Source: VAZQ01 sp035552735 (lineage in GTDB: Bacteria; Pseudomonadota; Alphaproteobacteria; Rhizobiales; Xanthobacteraceae). Taken from it: a DNA stretch of 32,409 nucleotides. How positions within the stretch are numbered: position 1 is the stretch's first letter; each line of letters opens with the position of its first letter. Positions 1 through 6,576 of the stretch are shown here, piece after piece. Location of the stretch: contig DASZKX010000217.1 of NCBI GenBank assembly GCA_035552735.1, positions 1 through 32,409 on the forward strand, read 5' to 3'. Below the pieces are notes generated by a model. That model made no database searches, had not been told where the DNA came from, and saw nothing but the letters and a program-made list of their open reading frames with translations. Position numbers and translations under genes: made by a program.

Positions 1-192
1 CGTTGGTTCCGTCGGCGGGAGTTGGCTCGGCTGCGCGACTAACTCCCTTTGCTCTTTGCAGTCGCTGATATCAAATGCGTCAATCGCGATTGCGATGGCC
101 GTCTCTTGGGTGGGCGCCGTCACCAATCCGATTTCTTGCGCAAGAGCATGCCTGACGTGGAGAACGCGCCATGTTTTCATCTTATCGACCAT
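1..192 (-). CDS. small hypothetical protein, partial (runs off the left edge)
   Basis: An open frame starts at ATG 192 and stays open to base 1, so 64 codons are visible and the C-terminus is missing. An internal ATG at 180 is an alternative start. The sequence opens MVDKMKTWRVLHVRHALAQE and continues with an Ala/Ile-rich helix and a segment DISDCKEQRELVAQ. From memory this matches a family of small rhizobial proteins with a W-R-V opening, a 'G-x-V-x-A' strand, a helix of alternating A/I and a closing D-x-x-x-Q-x-x-L-x-A-Q motif. That recognition is a family impression and no search was run. No catalytic residues are evident and the function is unknown. No good ribosome binding site precedes ATG 192. 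Confidence 0.5.
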   Translation of the reverse strand, partial: MVDKMKTWRVLHVRHALAQEIGLVTAPTQETAIAIAIDAFDISDCKEQRELVAQPSQLPPTEPT

Positions 193-505
193 AAAGGCTC
201 GCTTCGTTGTTGTTCGAACCTTCGCGTATCGTGTTCGCAATCGATCACAATTCCAAGTTCGCAATGAGCATCTCTCGCATGCGCCAGGCAACGAGGTACG
301 CAGCCACCGCGACGCTGACCCCACCGTCGGCGATCGGCCGCATGCTCGACCGGATCGAGCGCGGAATCCCGAAACGGCCGCAGCATCGGTGCGGCGCATG
401 GCGAAGCGGAAGCGTACATGAGGAAGGCCCCGCCAGTCGCTCGGACGGCAGGGCTCCCCAGACGGGAAGCATGAGGGGGGATCAGGGGCTTCGCCGTCCG
501 GGGAC
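193..505. other. gene-poor stretch
   Basis: About 310 bases between the edge gene and the frameshifted remnant. Several open frames exist on both strands, but none has a ribosome binding site, a recognisable domain or a convincing composition; they are arginine-rich GC shadows. No repeat or strong hairpin was seen. Confidence 0.4.
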
Positions 506-670
506 TCAACCGGCGCGGCCTTCGTCCGTTCCCTTCCAGGTAAGATATTCCTTCCGGAGCGGCGCCTTGGCCTCCTCGAGCGCGCTCGCGTATCCGTAGC
601 TCTTGCGGTCGGTGAGCTGGAACGACACGCCCAGAACCAAGTCTCACTGCCCTGAGACTCGTCGCCGGTC
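506..670 (-). pseudogene. frameshifted remnant of a small protein gene
   Basis: Two minus-strand frames join into one plausible C-terminal domain. One frame ends ...GSETWFW (codons at 639-631). The other continues GVSFQLTDRKSYGYASALEE and closes AKAPLRKEYLTWKG before stop TGA at 506-508. They would be continuous if the G run at 632-630 (GGG) had one more G. The closing segment, with its A-L-E-E-A-K-A-x-x-R-x-E-Y helix, resembles the tail of small rhizobial hypothetical proteins. No start codon is clear; the frame runs back toward the end of the zinc-ribbon gene. It is either a decayed gene or a homopolymer assembly error. Confidence 0.35.
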
Positions 671-691
671 CCCTCACCGGGGCTAGGTTGT

Positions 692-940
692 TCAGGATGC
701 CATCCGCCGGTCGGTCGAGTCCGGGCCAAGGAAAAAATAGCGGCGCCTCGCGTCGTCAATACTGTTTTTCGCTCGAAACAATGGAATGGGCGCATCGACC
801 CATTTCATCAAAACCATGTTGCAGACTTCGCATGCTGCAGATCCGGTATCGTGCGCCGGGGTCTGCGACATTTCATAGACCGCACCGCAATGGGCGCAGG
901 TAAAATCCGTGGCGCGATCATGCTCAATCTGCATTCGCAT
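692..940 (-). CDS. small zinc-ribbon protein
   Basis: An 82-residue protein with two CxxC knuckles, C15-x2-C18 and C37-x2-C40, a typical zinc-ribbon spacing, followed by a basic tail with RRRYFF. Small proteins of this type bind zinc and may contact nucleic acid or protein; the actual role is unknown. The start at ATG 940 is chosen because a G-rich Shine-Dalgarno (GCAGGGGGG) ends directly upstream. The same frame stays open to 1144, but that stretch lies across the leader hairpin and lacks a binding site. A 14-bp hairpin (956-995) sits 15 nt upstream of the start, so expression may depend on RNA structure. Confidence 0.7.
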   Translation of the reverse strand: MRMQIEHDRATDFTCAHCGAVYEMSQTPAHDTGSAACEVCNMVLMKWVDAPIPLFRAKNSIDDARRRYFFLGPDSTDRRMAS

Positions 941-955
941 CCCCCCCTGCAAGAT

Positions 956-995
956 CAAAGAGCCTCGGCCAGACGCGACCAGCCGAGGCTCTTTG
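956..995 (-). promoter_or_regulatory. 14-bp leader hairpin upstream of the zinc-ribbon gene
   Basis: Perfect inverted repeat CAAAGAGCCTCGGC / GCCGAGGCTCTTTG (956-969 with 982-995) around a 12-base loop, placed 15 nt before the ATG at 940. There is no long T run after it on either strand, so it is not a textbook terminator. It could stabilise the mRNA, stop read-through or gate ribosome access. The stem is seen directly; the role is inferred. Confidence 0.5.
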
Positions 996-1062
996 TACGC
1001 AAGCCACAATAGGAACGCTCGTGAGACTAAAGTGATAAGGTTATTAAAAGATGAAAAGGCCG

Positions 1063-1080
1063 CCTTGACAGTTGTCAAGG
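1063..1080. promoter_or_regulatory. palindrome containing TTGACA on both strands
   Basis: CCTTGACA GT TGTCAAGG, a perfect 8-bp dyad whose halves each hold TTGACA, the ideal -35 hexamer. It lies 123 nt upstream of the zinc-ribbon start on the minus strand. No good -10 hexamer was found at 16-18 nt on either side, so it may be an operator or chance. Confidence 0.3.
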
Positions 1081-1542
1081 CCTTCCGTGCGGCAACGGAA
1101 ATATCCTCTTCCTGGCTTGTGATTTTAAGAAAGCCTGCCGCCACCGAAATTGAAACAACTCATGCTTCGGCTCGTTTGTGCGCAAAAGTCACACCCCATC
1201 GGACTGACGGTCGCGACGCTGCGGCACGCGCGTTAAAGTTAAAATCTGATCGTCGGCCACCCGGCTGCAAGAGAACATAATATGCCGATGCCTCTCGCGA
1301 ATGGGAGGTACGGTCCCGATCATCACAATGTACTGCGTGGGGAAATGGTCGGGACCGGCTTCGGGGCGCCACTGATCGCCGCCTGAGGGCCTCGGCTTGA
1401 AGATCTGAAATCGGCGGACGATGGCAGATCCCCTCCCCGTATGCCAGAATACGCCCTACGCGGCCGCCAGAGCCACGATCATTCCGCTCGACTTTGGTTC
1501 GTCCGACCGGGCGCCGGCACTCGAGGCGGGGAGACCATCCAA
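1081..1542. other. gene-poor stretch before the racemase gene
   Basis: About 460 bases without a supported gene. A 34-codon frame from ATG 1282 exists but has no clear ribosome binding site or recognisable features. The promoter of the racemase-like gene should lie in the 3' part of this stretch; no consensus was recognised. Confidence 0.35.
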
Positions 1543-2256
1543 ATGATCCGGGTTGCGTTCGTGATCGGCGATTACCCGCCCGAGCAGCGCCGGCTGCGCG
1601 AGGATGCGGCCCGGACCTATGCCTCGGCCGATGTGGAGGTCGGCATCGTTTCGGTCGCGGCGCGGCCGTTCGATGGGCTCGGGCCGGCCGAGATCCAGGC
1701 GGCGGCGCCGCTCTTCCATGACGCGTTCCGCCGCGCGCAGCGCGACGGCTACGATGCGGTGGTGCCGCTCGGCATGCTCGATCTCGGGGTCGACGGCGGG
1801 CGCTCGGCGGTCGACATCCCGGTGGTGGCGCCGCTGCAGGCCGTGCTGCATGTGGCCGCCCAGGTGGGCGAGCGGTTCGGGGTGGTCTGCTATCATCCCT
1901 CCGCGATCCCGCGTCATCGCGCGCAGACCCGCGCCTATGGGATGGAATCCTTCATCGCCGGACGGCGCGCCAGCGGCTTCTATCTCCAGCACATCGCGCA
2001 GAACCGCGACAAGATGGTGGAGTCGTTCCTTGCGGCGGCGCGCGCGCTGATCGATGAGGACGGCGCCGACGTCATCATCGCGCAAGGCATCACCCAATGC
2101 CCGGTGCAGATGAAGCCGCAATGGCTGACGGCCGAGCTCGGCGTGCCGGTGGTGGAAGGCATCGGGGCGCCGATCAAGATGGCCGCCATGCTGGTGTCGC
2201 TGGGGCTCACGCAAAGTCGGGTGCGCTGGCAGAAGGAAGGTTCGCAGCCGCGGTGA
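1543..2256 (+). CDS. Asp/Glu/hydantoin racemase-superfamily protein
   Basis: A 237-residue protein with the two-domain Rossmann-like layout of the Asp/Glu racemase superfamily: N-terminal strand IRVAFVIGD, the segment DAVVPLGMLDLG near 71-82, GVVCYHPS near 113-120, and the second half-site ADVIIAQGITQCP at 175-187. Start ATG 1543 is preceded by GGCGGGGAGA; the frame is open upstream to 1441, but that part looks non-coding. Racemases of this superfamily use one cysteine in each half. Here the first position reads L-G-M-L with no Cys. The second half has C186, displaced from the usual G-C-A/S-G place. It may be an arylmalonate-decarboxylase-like, isomerase or non-catalytic member. It converges on the DUF3455 gene. 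Confidence 0.7.
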   Translation: MIRVAFVIGDYPPEQRRLREDAARTYASADVEVGIVSVAARPFDGLGPAEIQAAAPLFHDAFRRAQRDGYDAVVPLGMLDLGVDGGRSAVDIPVVAPLQAVLHVAAQVGERFGVVCYHPSAIPRHRAQTRAYGMESFIAGRRASGFYLQHIAQNRDKMVESFLAAARALIDEDGADVIIAQGITQCPVQMKPQWLTAELGVPVVEGIGAPIKMAAMLVSLGLTQSRVRWQKEGSQPR

Positions 2257-2321
2257 GCAGCAGCGAGCGTATCAGGCTCTTAAGCTCGCACCTGCGTTCG
2301 GCAGTCAAAGTTTCTCACCGC

Positions 2322-2834
2322 TCACGACCCCTTGCGCAGGAACACGTAATCCGCCGAATACGGCACGCTGTAGAACGTGCCCGCCTTGTCGCACAGCCCG
2401 TTCGCCACGCCGCCGTGGGTGTTGGTGCGCTGCACCGTGGTCACACCCGATAGCGCGCCGCTGCCGCGCTTGGCGACCACGTCGAGCTTGAGCCAGGGAA
2501 TGTCGCTCGGGGTCGTGCCCGGCACGTTGGCGACCGCCTTTCCGGTGACGACGCTGCCGTCGCTCGCTTCCCAATTGGGCCCGGCATAATGACGGCCGAC
2601 CGTCATGCCGTCGCGCAAGAGCGTCGCGATCGGCTCGCGGAACTGCCAGGCGAGCTTGCCGCTCGCGTCGGCCTTGCAGTCGTAGACCTGCGCGCCCTCG
2701 GCGTGGAAGGTCGCCACCACGGTTTCGCCCCGCGCCGCAATGGCATCCGGCACCTGCGCGGCGGCCGCGTTCGCCAGCAACGCGCTGGCGGCGAGCGAGA
2801 GGACGAACAACGAAAGAGGCCGGCGATCATTCAT
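2322..2834 (-). CDS. DUF3455 domain secreted protein
   Basis: A 170-residue protein with a Sec signal peptide (LFVLSLAASALLANAAAAQ, cleavage near residue 26). The rest matches the DUF3455 pattern: an early G-A-Q-V-Y-D-C motif, W-Q-F-x-E-P-I-A-T-L-L, the core motif G-x-H-Y-A-G-P-N-W-E-x-x-D-G-S-V-V-x-G, then D-I-P-W-L-K-L-D, V-Q-R-x-N-T-x-G-G and V-P-Y-S-A-D-Y-V-F at the C-terminus. Two cysteines (in YDC and LCDKAG) could form a disulfide. The biochemical function of DUF3455 is not known; members are exported. Start ATG 2834 is supported by AAAGGGAAA upstream. It converges on the racemase gene 65 nt away. Confidence 0.85.
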   Translation of the reverse strand: MNDRRPLSLFVLSLAASALLANAAAAQVPDAIAARGETVVATFHAEGAQVYDCKADASGKLAWQFREPIATLLRDGMTVGRHYAGPNWEASDGSVVTGKAVANVPGTTPSDIPWLKLDVVAKRGSGALSGVTTVQRTNTHGGVANGLCDKAGTFYSVPYSADYVFLRKGS

Positions 2835-2971
2835 GACGGATTTCCCTTTTTGCCGGCATTTCCCGGATAGCGGCGCGTTTGAACCTCATCTTGTCCCGAC
2901 CCGGTGCGCCCGGCAACCCTCCAGGCGATACCGAAGCGATACCCTGCGCCGCCTCGCCACAACCGCGCGCT

Positions 2972-3061
2972 CTACGTCTGCGCGCAGAGCGAACGGCCGG
3001 CCACCATGAACAGCCGGTTGCGCTTGGCGTCGCCGAGGCAGACGTCGGCGCCGAACTCGAG
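2972..3061 (-). pseudogene. 3'-terminal fragment of an SMP-30/lactonase gene
   Basis: Minus-strand codons from CTC at 3061 to TAG at 2974-2972 read LEFGADVCLG then DAKRNRLFMVAGRSLCAQT. The intact SMP-30 gene at 3598-4626 ends in PEVCANVCFGGAKRNRLFMA followed by AGRSLYSLYVQT. The fragment is clearly homologous and keeps a frame, but nothing upstream of it encodes the rest of a beta-propeller. It is a truncated relic, either of a tandem duplicate or of a decayed paralogue. The DNA of the two copies also aligns, for example around CGCAACCGGCTGTTCATG. Confidence 0.7.
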
Positions 3062-3147
3062 GCAGGCACAGGCGCAGTGAGAAGGAGGCTTGACCCGACC
3101 GCTCAAATCACTGCATTCGTGAAATTGAAACTCACGAAGTGTGGGTC

Positions 3148-3256
3148 GTAGGGCGCAATCGCTTTATTGCGCCGCTCCGCGCAGCCGTTTGCGCCTGAAC
3201 CTAAAGGTACGGCGCGGGTCGCGGTCGATTGGCGCAATAAAGCGATTGCGCCCTAC
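3148..3256. repeat. 109-bp palindromic element with 26-bp perfect arms
   Basis: Arm 3148-3173 begins GTAGGGCGCAATCGC and arm 3231-3256 is its exact reverse complement, ending GCGATTGCGCCCTAC. Each arm also holds the sub-palindrome GGCGCAAT/ATTGCGCC. The 57-base centre is GC-rich with no open frame of interest. Elements of this style, starting GTAGGG, are scattered between genes in Bradyrhizobium-like genomes. It carries no transposase and could move only in trans. Confidence 0.75.
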
Positions 3257-3597
3257 AAGTGCGTGCAAATTCGCCGGCCCCGCGGACGCTGCAAGGCTTC
3301 GAGGCCACCATGACGCCGATCCATTGCTTTCGAATTGTATTTTCAATGGCGCGGCCATGGAGCCCGCCTGATTTTTCATTGTTGTTTACAATGAGTCCAG
3401 GAGACTTCGGGCTCCAGCCATCCGCCGGCGGCATGGCTCCGGCACGCTTCGCAGCCGCGGCTCTCTGTATCCGGATTGTATTTTCAGGCAACCAGACTTC
3501 AAGCTTTCGGTGGCAGCCTTTGCAGCCAGCATGAAGCGCAGGCGTAATGCGGGAGCGGCGTTCCCGGATTTCGCTTCGCTCCATCCGGCCTGCTGCC
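3257..3597. other. intergenic stretch with degenerate repeats
   Basis: No gene seen. The motif ATTGTATTTTCA occurs at about 3334 and again at about 3475. GAGCCCG and CGGGCTC near 3361 and 3409 can pair. Near 3567 the sequence CGGATTTCGCTTCGCTCCATCC resembles short repeats common between rhizobial genes. The open frames across this stretch are repeat translations. Confidence 0.4.
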
Positions 3598-4626
3598 TCA
3601 CCACACCCGCGCACCCTGGGTCTGCACGTAGAGCGAATAGAGCGACCGCCCGGCCGCCATGAACAGCCGGTTGCGCTTGGCACCGCCGAAGCAGACGTTG
3701 GCGCAGACCTCGGGCAGGCGGATACGCAGGATCGGCTTGCCTTCGGGCGAGAACACCATGACGCCATCGAGCTCCTCGCGTCCGGTGCCCCAGCCGCACC
3801 AGAGATTGCCGGCGATGTCGCAGCGGAAACCGTCGGGCGTGCCGGGGCCGGCGTCCACGAACACCCGGCCGTTGGCGAGCCTGGTGCCGCCATCGACCAC
3901 GTCATAGACCTTGATCAGGCGGTTGGGATTGCCGCGCGATTCGACGATGTAGAGGCGCTTCTCGTCGGGCGAGAAGCAGATGCCGTTGGGCCGCACGAAA
4001 TCGTCAGCCACCACCGCCACCTTTCCGCTCGGATCGACGCGATACACATAGGACGGCAATTCCTCCGGCTGTTGGTCGCCGATGTAGTTGCCGGCGATGC
4101 CGAAGGGCGGATCGGTGAACCAGACCGAGCCGTCGGAATGTGTCGTCACGTCGTTGGGCGAGTTGAGCCGCTTGCCATCGTAGCGGTCGCACACCGTGGT
4201 GATGGTGCCGTCATATTCGGTGCGGCTCACGCGCCGCGTGCCGTGCTCGCAGCTGATCAGCCGGCCCTGCCGATCACGGCAATTGCCGTTGCTGTAGTTC
4301 GAGGGCTGGCGGAACACGCTCACCTGGCCGGTCGATTCCTCGTATTTCATGATCCGGTTGTTGGGAATGTCGCTCCACAACAGATAACGGCCGTCGCCGA
4401 ACCAGACCGGCCCCTCGCTCCAGCGCATGCCGGTGGCGAGCCGCTCGACCGCGGCGTCGAAAATGTGCAGCCGCTCGAACTTGGGATCGAGCACCTCGAT
4501 GGCGGGATCCGGGTAGCGCTGGCTCGGCTCCCAGTCGGCGAGCGCGGGGGCGGCCGGCGCCGCCACCAGCGCGGCGCCGGTCCCGGCCAGCAGCGCGCGG
4601 CGCGACAATATCGCGGAATTCATCAT
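3598..4626 (-). CDS. SMP-30/gluconolactonase/LRE family protein, exported
   Basis: A 342-residue six-bladed beta-propeller of the SMP-30/gluconolactonase family, which hydrolyses sugar or other lactones using a divalent metal. Candidate metal and active-site residues are E71 in W-S-E-G-P-V-W, N158 in N-S-P-N-D-V, N214 in R-P-N-G-I and D265 in P-D-G-F-R. The N-terminus carries a twin-arginine-like signal (LSRRALLAGTGAAL then an Ala-rich stretch, cleavage near 30), so it should be periplasmic. Start ATG 4626 follows GGGGAGGGAAG; a second ATG is at 4623. It is the last gene of a probable operon with the cupin and two binding proteins, 164 nt after the cupin. A fragment of a paralogue lies downstream. 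Confidence 0.88.
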   Translation of the reverse strand: MMNSAILSRRALLAGTGAALVAAPAAPALADWEPSQRYPDPAIEVLDPKFERLHIFDAAVERLATGMRWSEGPVWFGDGRYLLWSDIPNNRIMKYEESTGQVSVFRQPSNYSNGNCRDRQGRLISCEHGTRRVSRTEYDGTITTVCDRYDGKRLNSPNDVTTHSDGSVWFTDPPFGIAGNYIGDQQPEELPSYVYRVDPSGKVAVVADDFVRPNGICFSPDEKRLYIVESRGNPNRLIKVYDVVDGGTRLANGRVFVDAGPGTPDGFRCDIAGNLWCGWGTGREELDGVMVFSPEGKPILRIRLPEVCANVCFGGAKRNRLFMAAGRSLYSLYVQTQGARVW

Positions 4627-4742
4627 GGGCTTCCCTCCCCTGTCATTGTTGGTCTTGCGTCACAAAATTTCCGCAGCGGCGGCCCTCATGGCCGCCTGCT
4701 TGGTCGCGTTCTTGGCGCCATCACGGCGGGCGTCCATCACCA

Positions 4743-4784
4743 GGGCGTTTACGCCCGTCTTCGACGGGCTAAGGGGCGCCCCCT
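4743..4784. repeat. hairpin cluster between cupin and SMP-30 genes
   Basis: Three adjoining dyads: GGGCGT/ACGCCC (4743-4756), GCCCGTC TTC GACGGGC (4753-4769) and AGGGG CGC CCCCT (about 4772-4784). They begin a few bases after the cupin stop codon. This looks like a REP-type element that may protect or process the cupin mRNA end and set the cupin/SMP-30 ratio. Confidence 0.55.
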
Positions 4785-4790
4785 AAGGCA

Positions 4791-5474
4791 TTAAGCCGTC
4801 GTCGCCGCTCGAAACCTGATTGGCACGTCCGCGAACCCTTTGTAGGACTGCGACTTGGGCCGCGCCGTGTCGTCCGCATTGAGATATTCGATCGAGCTTT
4901 TGCCGAGGAGCGCGCGCGGCAGGATCATCATGCGGATGAACCGGGTGGCGCGGTCGGGCGCGCCTTGCGCGAACACCGGCTCCGGTCCGCTCTCGTACCA
5001 GGCGCCGCCCGGGCCGTAGCTGGTGGAGGCACCGTGGGTATCGATCCGGATGCCGCCATCGATGAGGCAACGAATGCCGGGACCTTGATGCCGATGCAGG
5101 AAGGCGCAACCGCCGGGCGGAAACGCCACGCTGTCGCCGCGCAGCAGCAGATCCCCGGCCGGCAGCGTTTCGGCGCAGGCCACGAGCTTCTGCCGCGAGC
5201 TCACGCCGTTTCCCACAATGCCGCCGTCGGCCGCGTCTGCGGGCGCGAGCTCGAAGCGCCAGCAGGTGGCGCCATCGCTGCCGGGGATCACCGTCGCCGC
5301 CCCCTCCCCGTGCCACGCCTCGCCGTCGCTCGTGACCTGGCCCTCGATCGTGGCCGTGCCGTGCACGATGAAGATCAAGCGCGGCAGCGCCGGCAGCGCC
5401 ACAGGCACGGCGGCGTTGGAGAGGACGTCTTCGTAGAGCCGCATGATCACCGGCATGGGGTCGGGTCCACTCAT
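4791..5474 (-). CDS. cupin-fold protein
   Basis: A 227-residue protein that looks bicupin-like. The N-terminal half has a barrel segment IFIVHGTATIEGQV at 34-47. The C-terminal cupin has G-G-C-A-F-L-H-R-H-Q at 121-130 with H127 and H129 as likely metal ligands, then IDTHG and the turn GPGGAWYESG with E161. Cupins bind a metal and act as dioxygenases, isomerases or sensors of small acids; the substrate is not evident here. No signal peptide, so cytoplasmic. It starts 48 nt after the Bug gene and is probably co-transcribed with it, suggesting that it handles the imported compound. Confidence 0.75.
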   Translation of the reverse strand: MSGPDPMPVIMRLYEDVLSNAAVPVALPALPRLIFIVHGTATIEGQVTSDGEAWHGEGAATVIPGSDGATCWRFELAPADAADGGIVGNGVSSRQKLVACAETLPAGDLLLRGDSVAFPPGGCAFLHRHQGPGIRCLIDGGIRIDTHGASTSYGPGGAWYESGPEPVFAQGAPDRATRFIRMMILPRALLGKSSIEYLNADDTARPKSQSYKGFADVPIRFRAATTA

Positions 5475-5522
5475 TTTTACGTTGTCCGCTTTCGGAACGG
5501 AAAACCGAGTCCTGAAAACGCT

Positions 5523-6524
5523 CTATTGCTTGGGAATGCCGGCGCGCGCGATCACCGCCGCCCATTTGCCGACGTCGCCCTGCATCCGGGACTTGAGCTC
5601 CTCCGGCGTGCTGGCCTTGGCTTCGATGCCGAGCATGGCGAAGCGCGACTTGATGTCGGGCAGCGCCAGGATGTCCCGCACCGCGCGGTTCAAGAGCTCG
5701 ACGATCGCCGCAGGGGTCTTGCTCGGAGCGAACAATCCGTTCCAGGCCGTCACCTCGTAGCCCGGAACGCCGGCTTCGCCGACCACCGGCACCGCCGACA
5801 GATATTCGGTGCGCATCATTCCCGAGGTCGCCACGGCGCGGATGCGGTTCTGCTCCAGCGCGGATTCCATCGGGGCATAGAAGTCGACCATGAGCTGAAT
5901 GTCGTTGCGGATGAGCCCGACGATGACGTCGGGGGTGCCGCGATAGGGCACGATCTGGACATCGAGCTTGCCGGAGGCCTTGAACAGCTCGGCACCGAGC
6001 TCCTGGGTGCTGCCGATCGCGATAGTCCCGATATTGAGCTTGCCGGGCTGCTCGCGCGCCGCCTTGATGAAGTCCGGCAAGGTGGCGAACGGCGATTCGG
6101 AATTGGTGGCGAACAGGAGATCGAAATAGCCGAGCGTGGAGATGGTGGCGAAGTCCTTCACCGGATCGAACGGCAGCGCGTTGTAGATCGCCACGCTGAT
6201 CGAGGTGCCGTTGGTGGCAAGCCCGAGCGTATAGCCGTCGGGGGCGGCCGACAGCACGGAACGCGCCGCCACGATGCCGCCGGGACCGGGCTGGTTCTCG
6301 ATCACGAAGCGCTGGCCGAGCTTCTCGCTCAGCCGCTCGGCCACCAGGCGCGAGGTGATGTCGGCCTGCCCACCGGCCCCGAACGGCAGGATCACCCGCA
6401 CCGGACGGGTGGGATAGCCCGGCTGCGCCCGCGCCGGTCCGGCGCGCAGGCAAGCGAGCGCGCCGACGGAGGTCGCCGCCAGCGCGGCCTTCGAAAACCC
6501 CCTGCGGGTCAGGCGCTTTTTCAT
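5523..6524 (-). CDS. Bug family (TTT) substrate-binding protein
   Basis: A 333-residue periplasmic binding protein of the Bug/TctC family. It shows the usual opening Y-P-T-R-P-V-R-V-I-L-P-F-G-A-G-G, then NQPGPGG, the D-G-Y-T-L motif, N-A-L-P-F-D-P-V-K-D-F and the P-Y-R-G-T-P-D-V loop. The N-terminus TRRGFSKAALAAT is a twin-arginine signal. Start ATG 6524 is preceded by CGGAGAG; an upstream ATG at 6557 has no binding site. Bug proteins normally feed tripartite tricarboxylate transporters, but no TctA/TctB genes are here, as is common for orphan Bugs. It lies in a minus-strand run between the NMT1 binding protein (52 nt upstream) and the cupin (48 nt downstream). Confidence 0.92.
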   Translation of the reverse strand: MKKRLTRRGFSKAALAATSVGALACLRAGPARAQPGYPTRPVRVILPFGAGGQADITSRLVAERLSEKLGQRFVIENQPGPGGIVAARSVLSAAPDGYTLGLATNGTSISVAIYNALPFDPVKDFATISTLGYFDLLFATNSESPFATLPDFIKAAREQPGKLNIGTIAIGSTQELGAELFKASGKLDVQIVPYRGTPDVIVGLIRNDIQLMVDFYAPMESALEQNRIRAVATSGMMRTEYLSAVPVVGEAGVPGYEVTAWNGLFAPSKTPAAIVELLNRAVRDILALPDIKSRFAMLGIEAKASTPEELKSRMQGDVGKWAAVIARAGIPKQ

Positions 6525-6576
6525 GTGCGCTCTCCGTGTGCTTGGTCGGTCATGCACCGTTTCCCGACATTCCGGT

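Noticed and set aside
1282..1386. 34-codon frame starting MPMPLANGRYG
   Set aside because: No ribosome binding site or recognisable feature; such frames are expected by chance.
3201..3905. Minus-strand frame of 234 codons crossing the repeat region
   Set aside because: It translates repeat DNA and then an alternative frame of the SMP-30 gene; no conserved domain.
3547..4794. Long plus-strand frame of 415 codons
   Set aside because: It is antisense to the SMP-30 gene, rich in His/Arg/Gly/Ala as expected for a GC-rich shadow, and has no domain or binding site.
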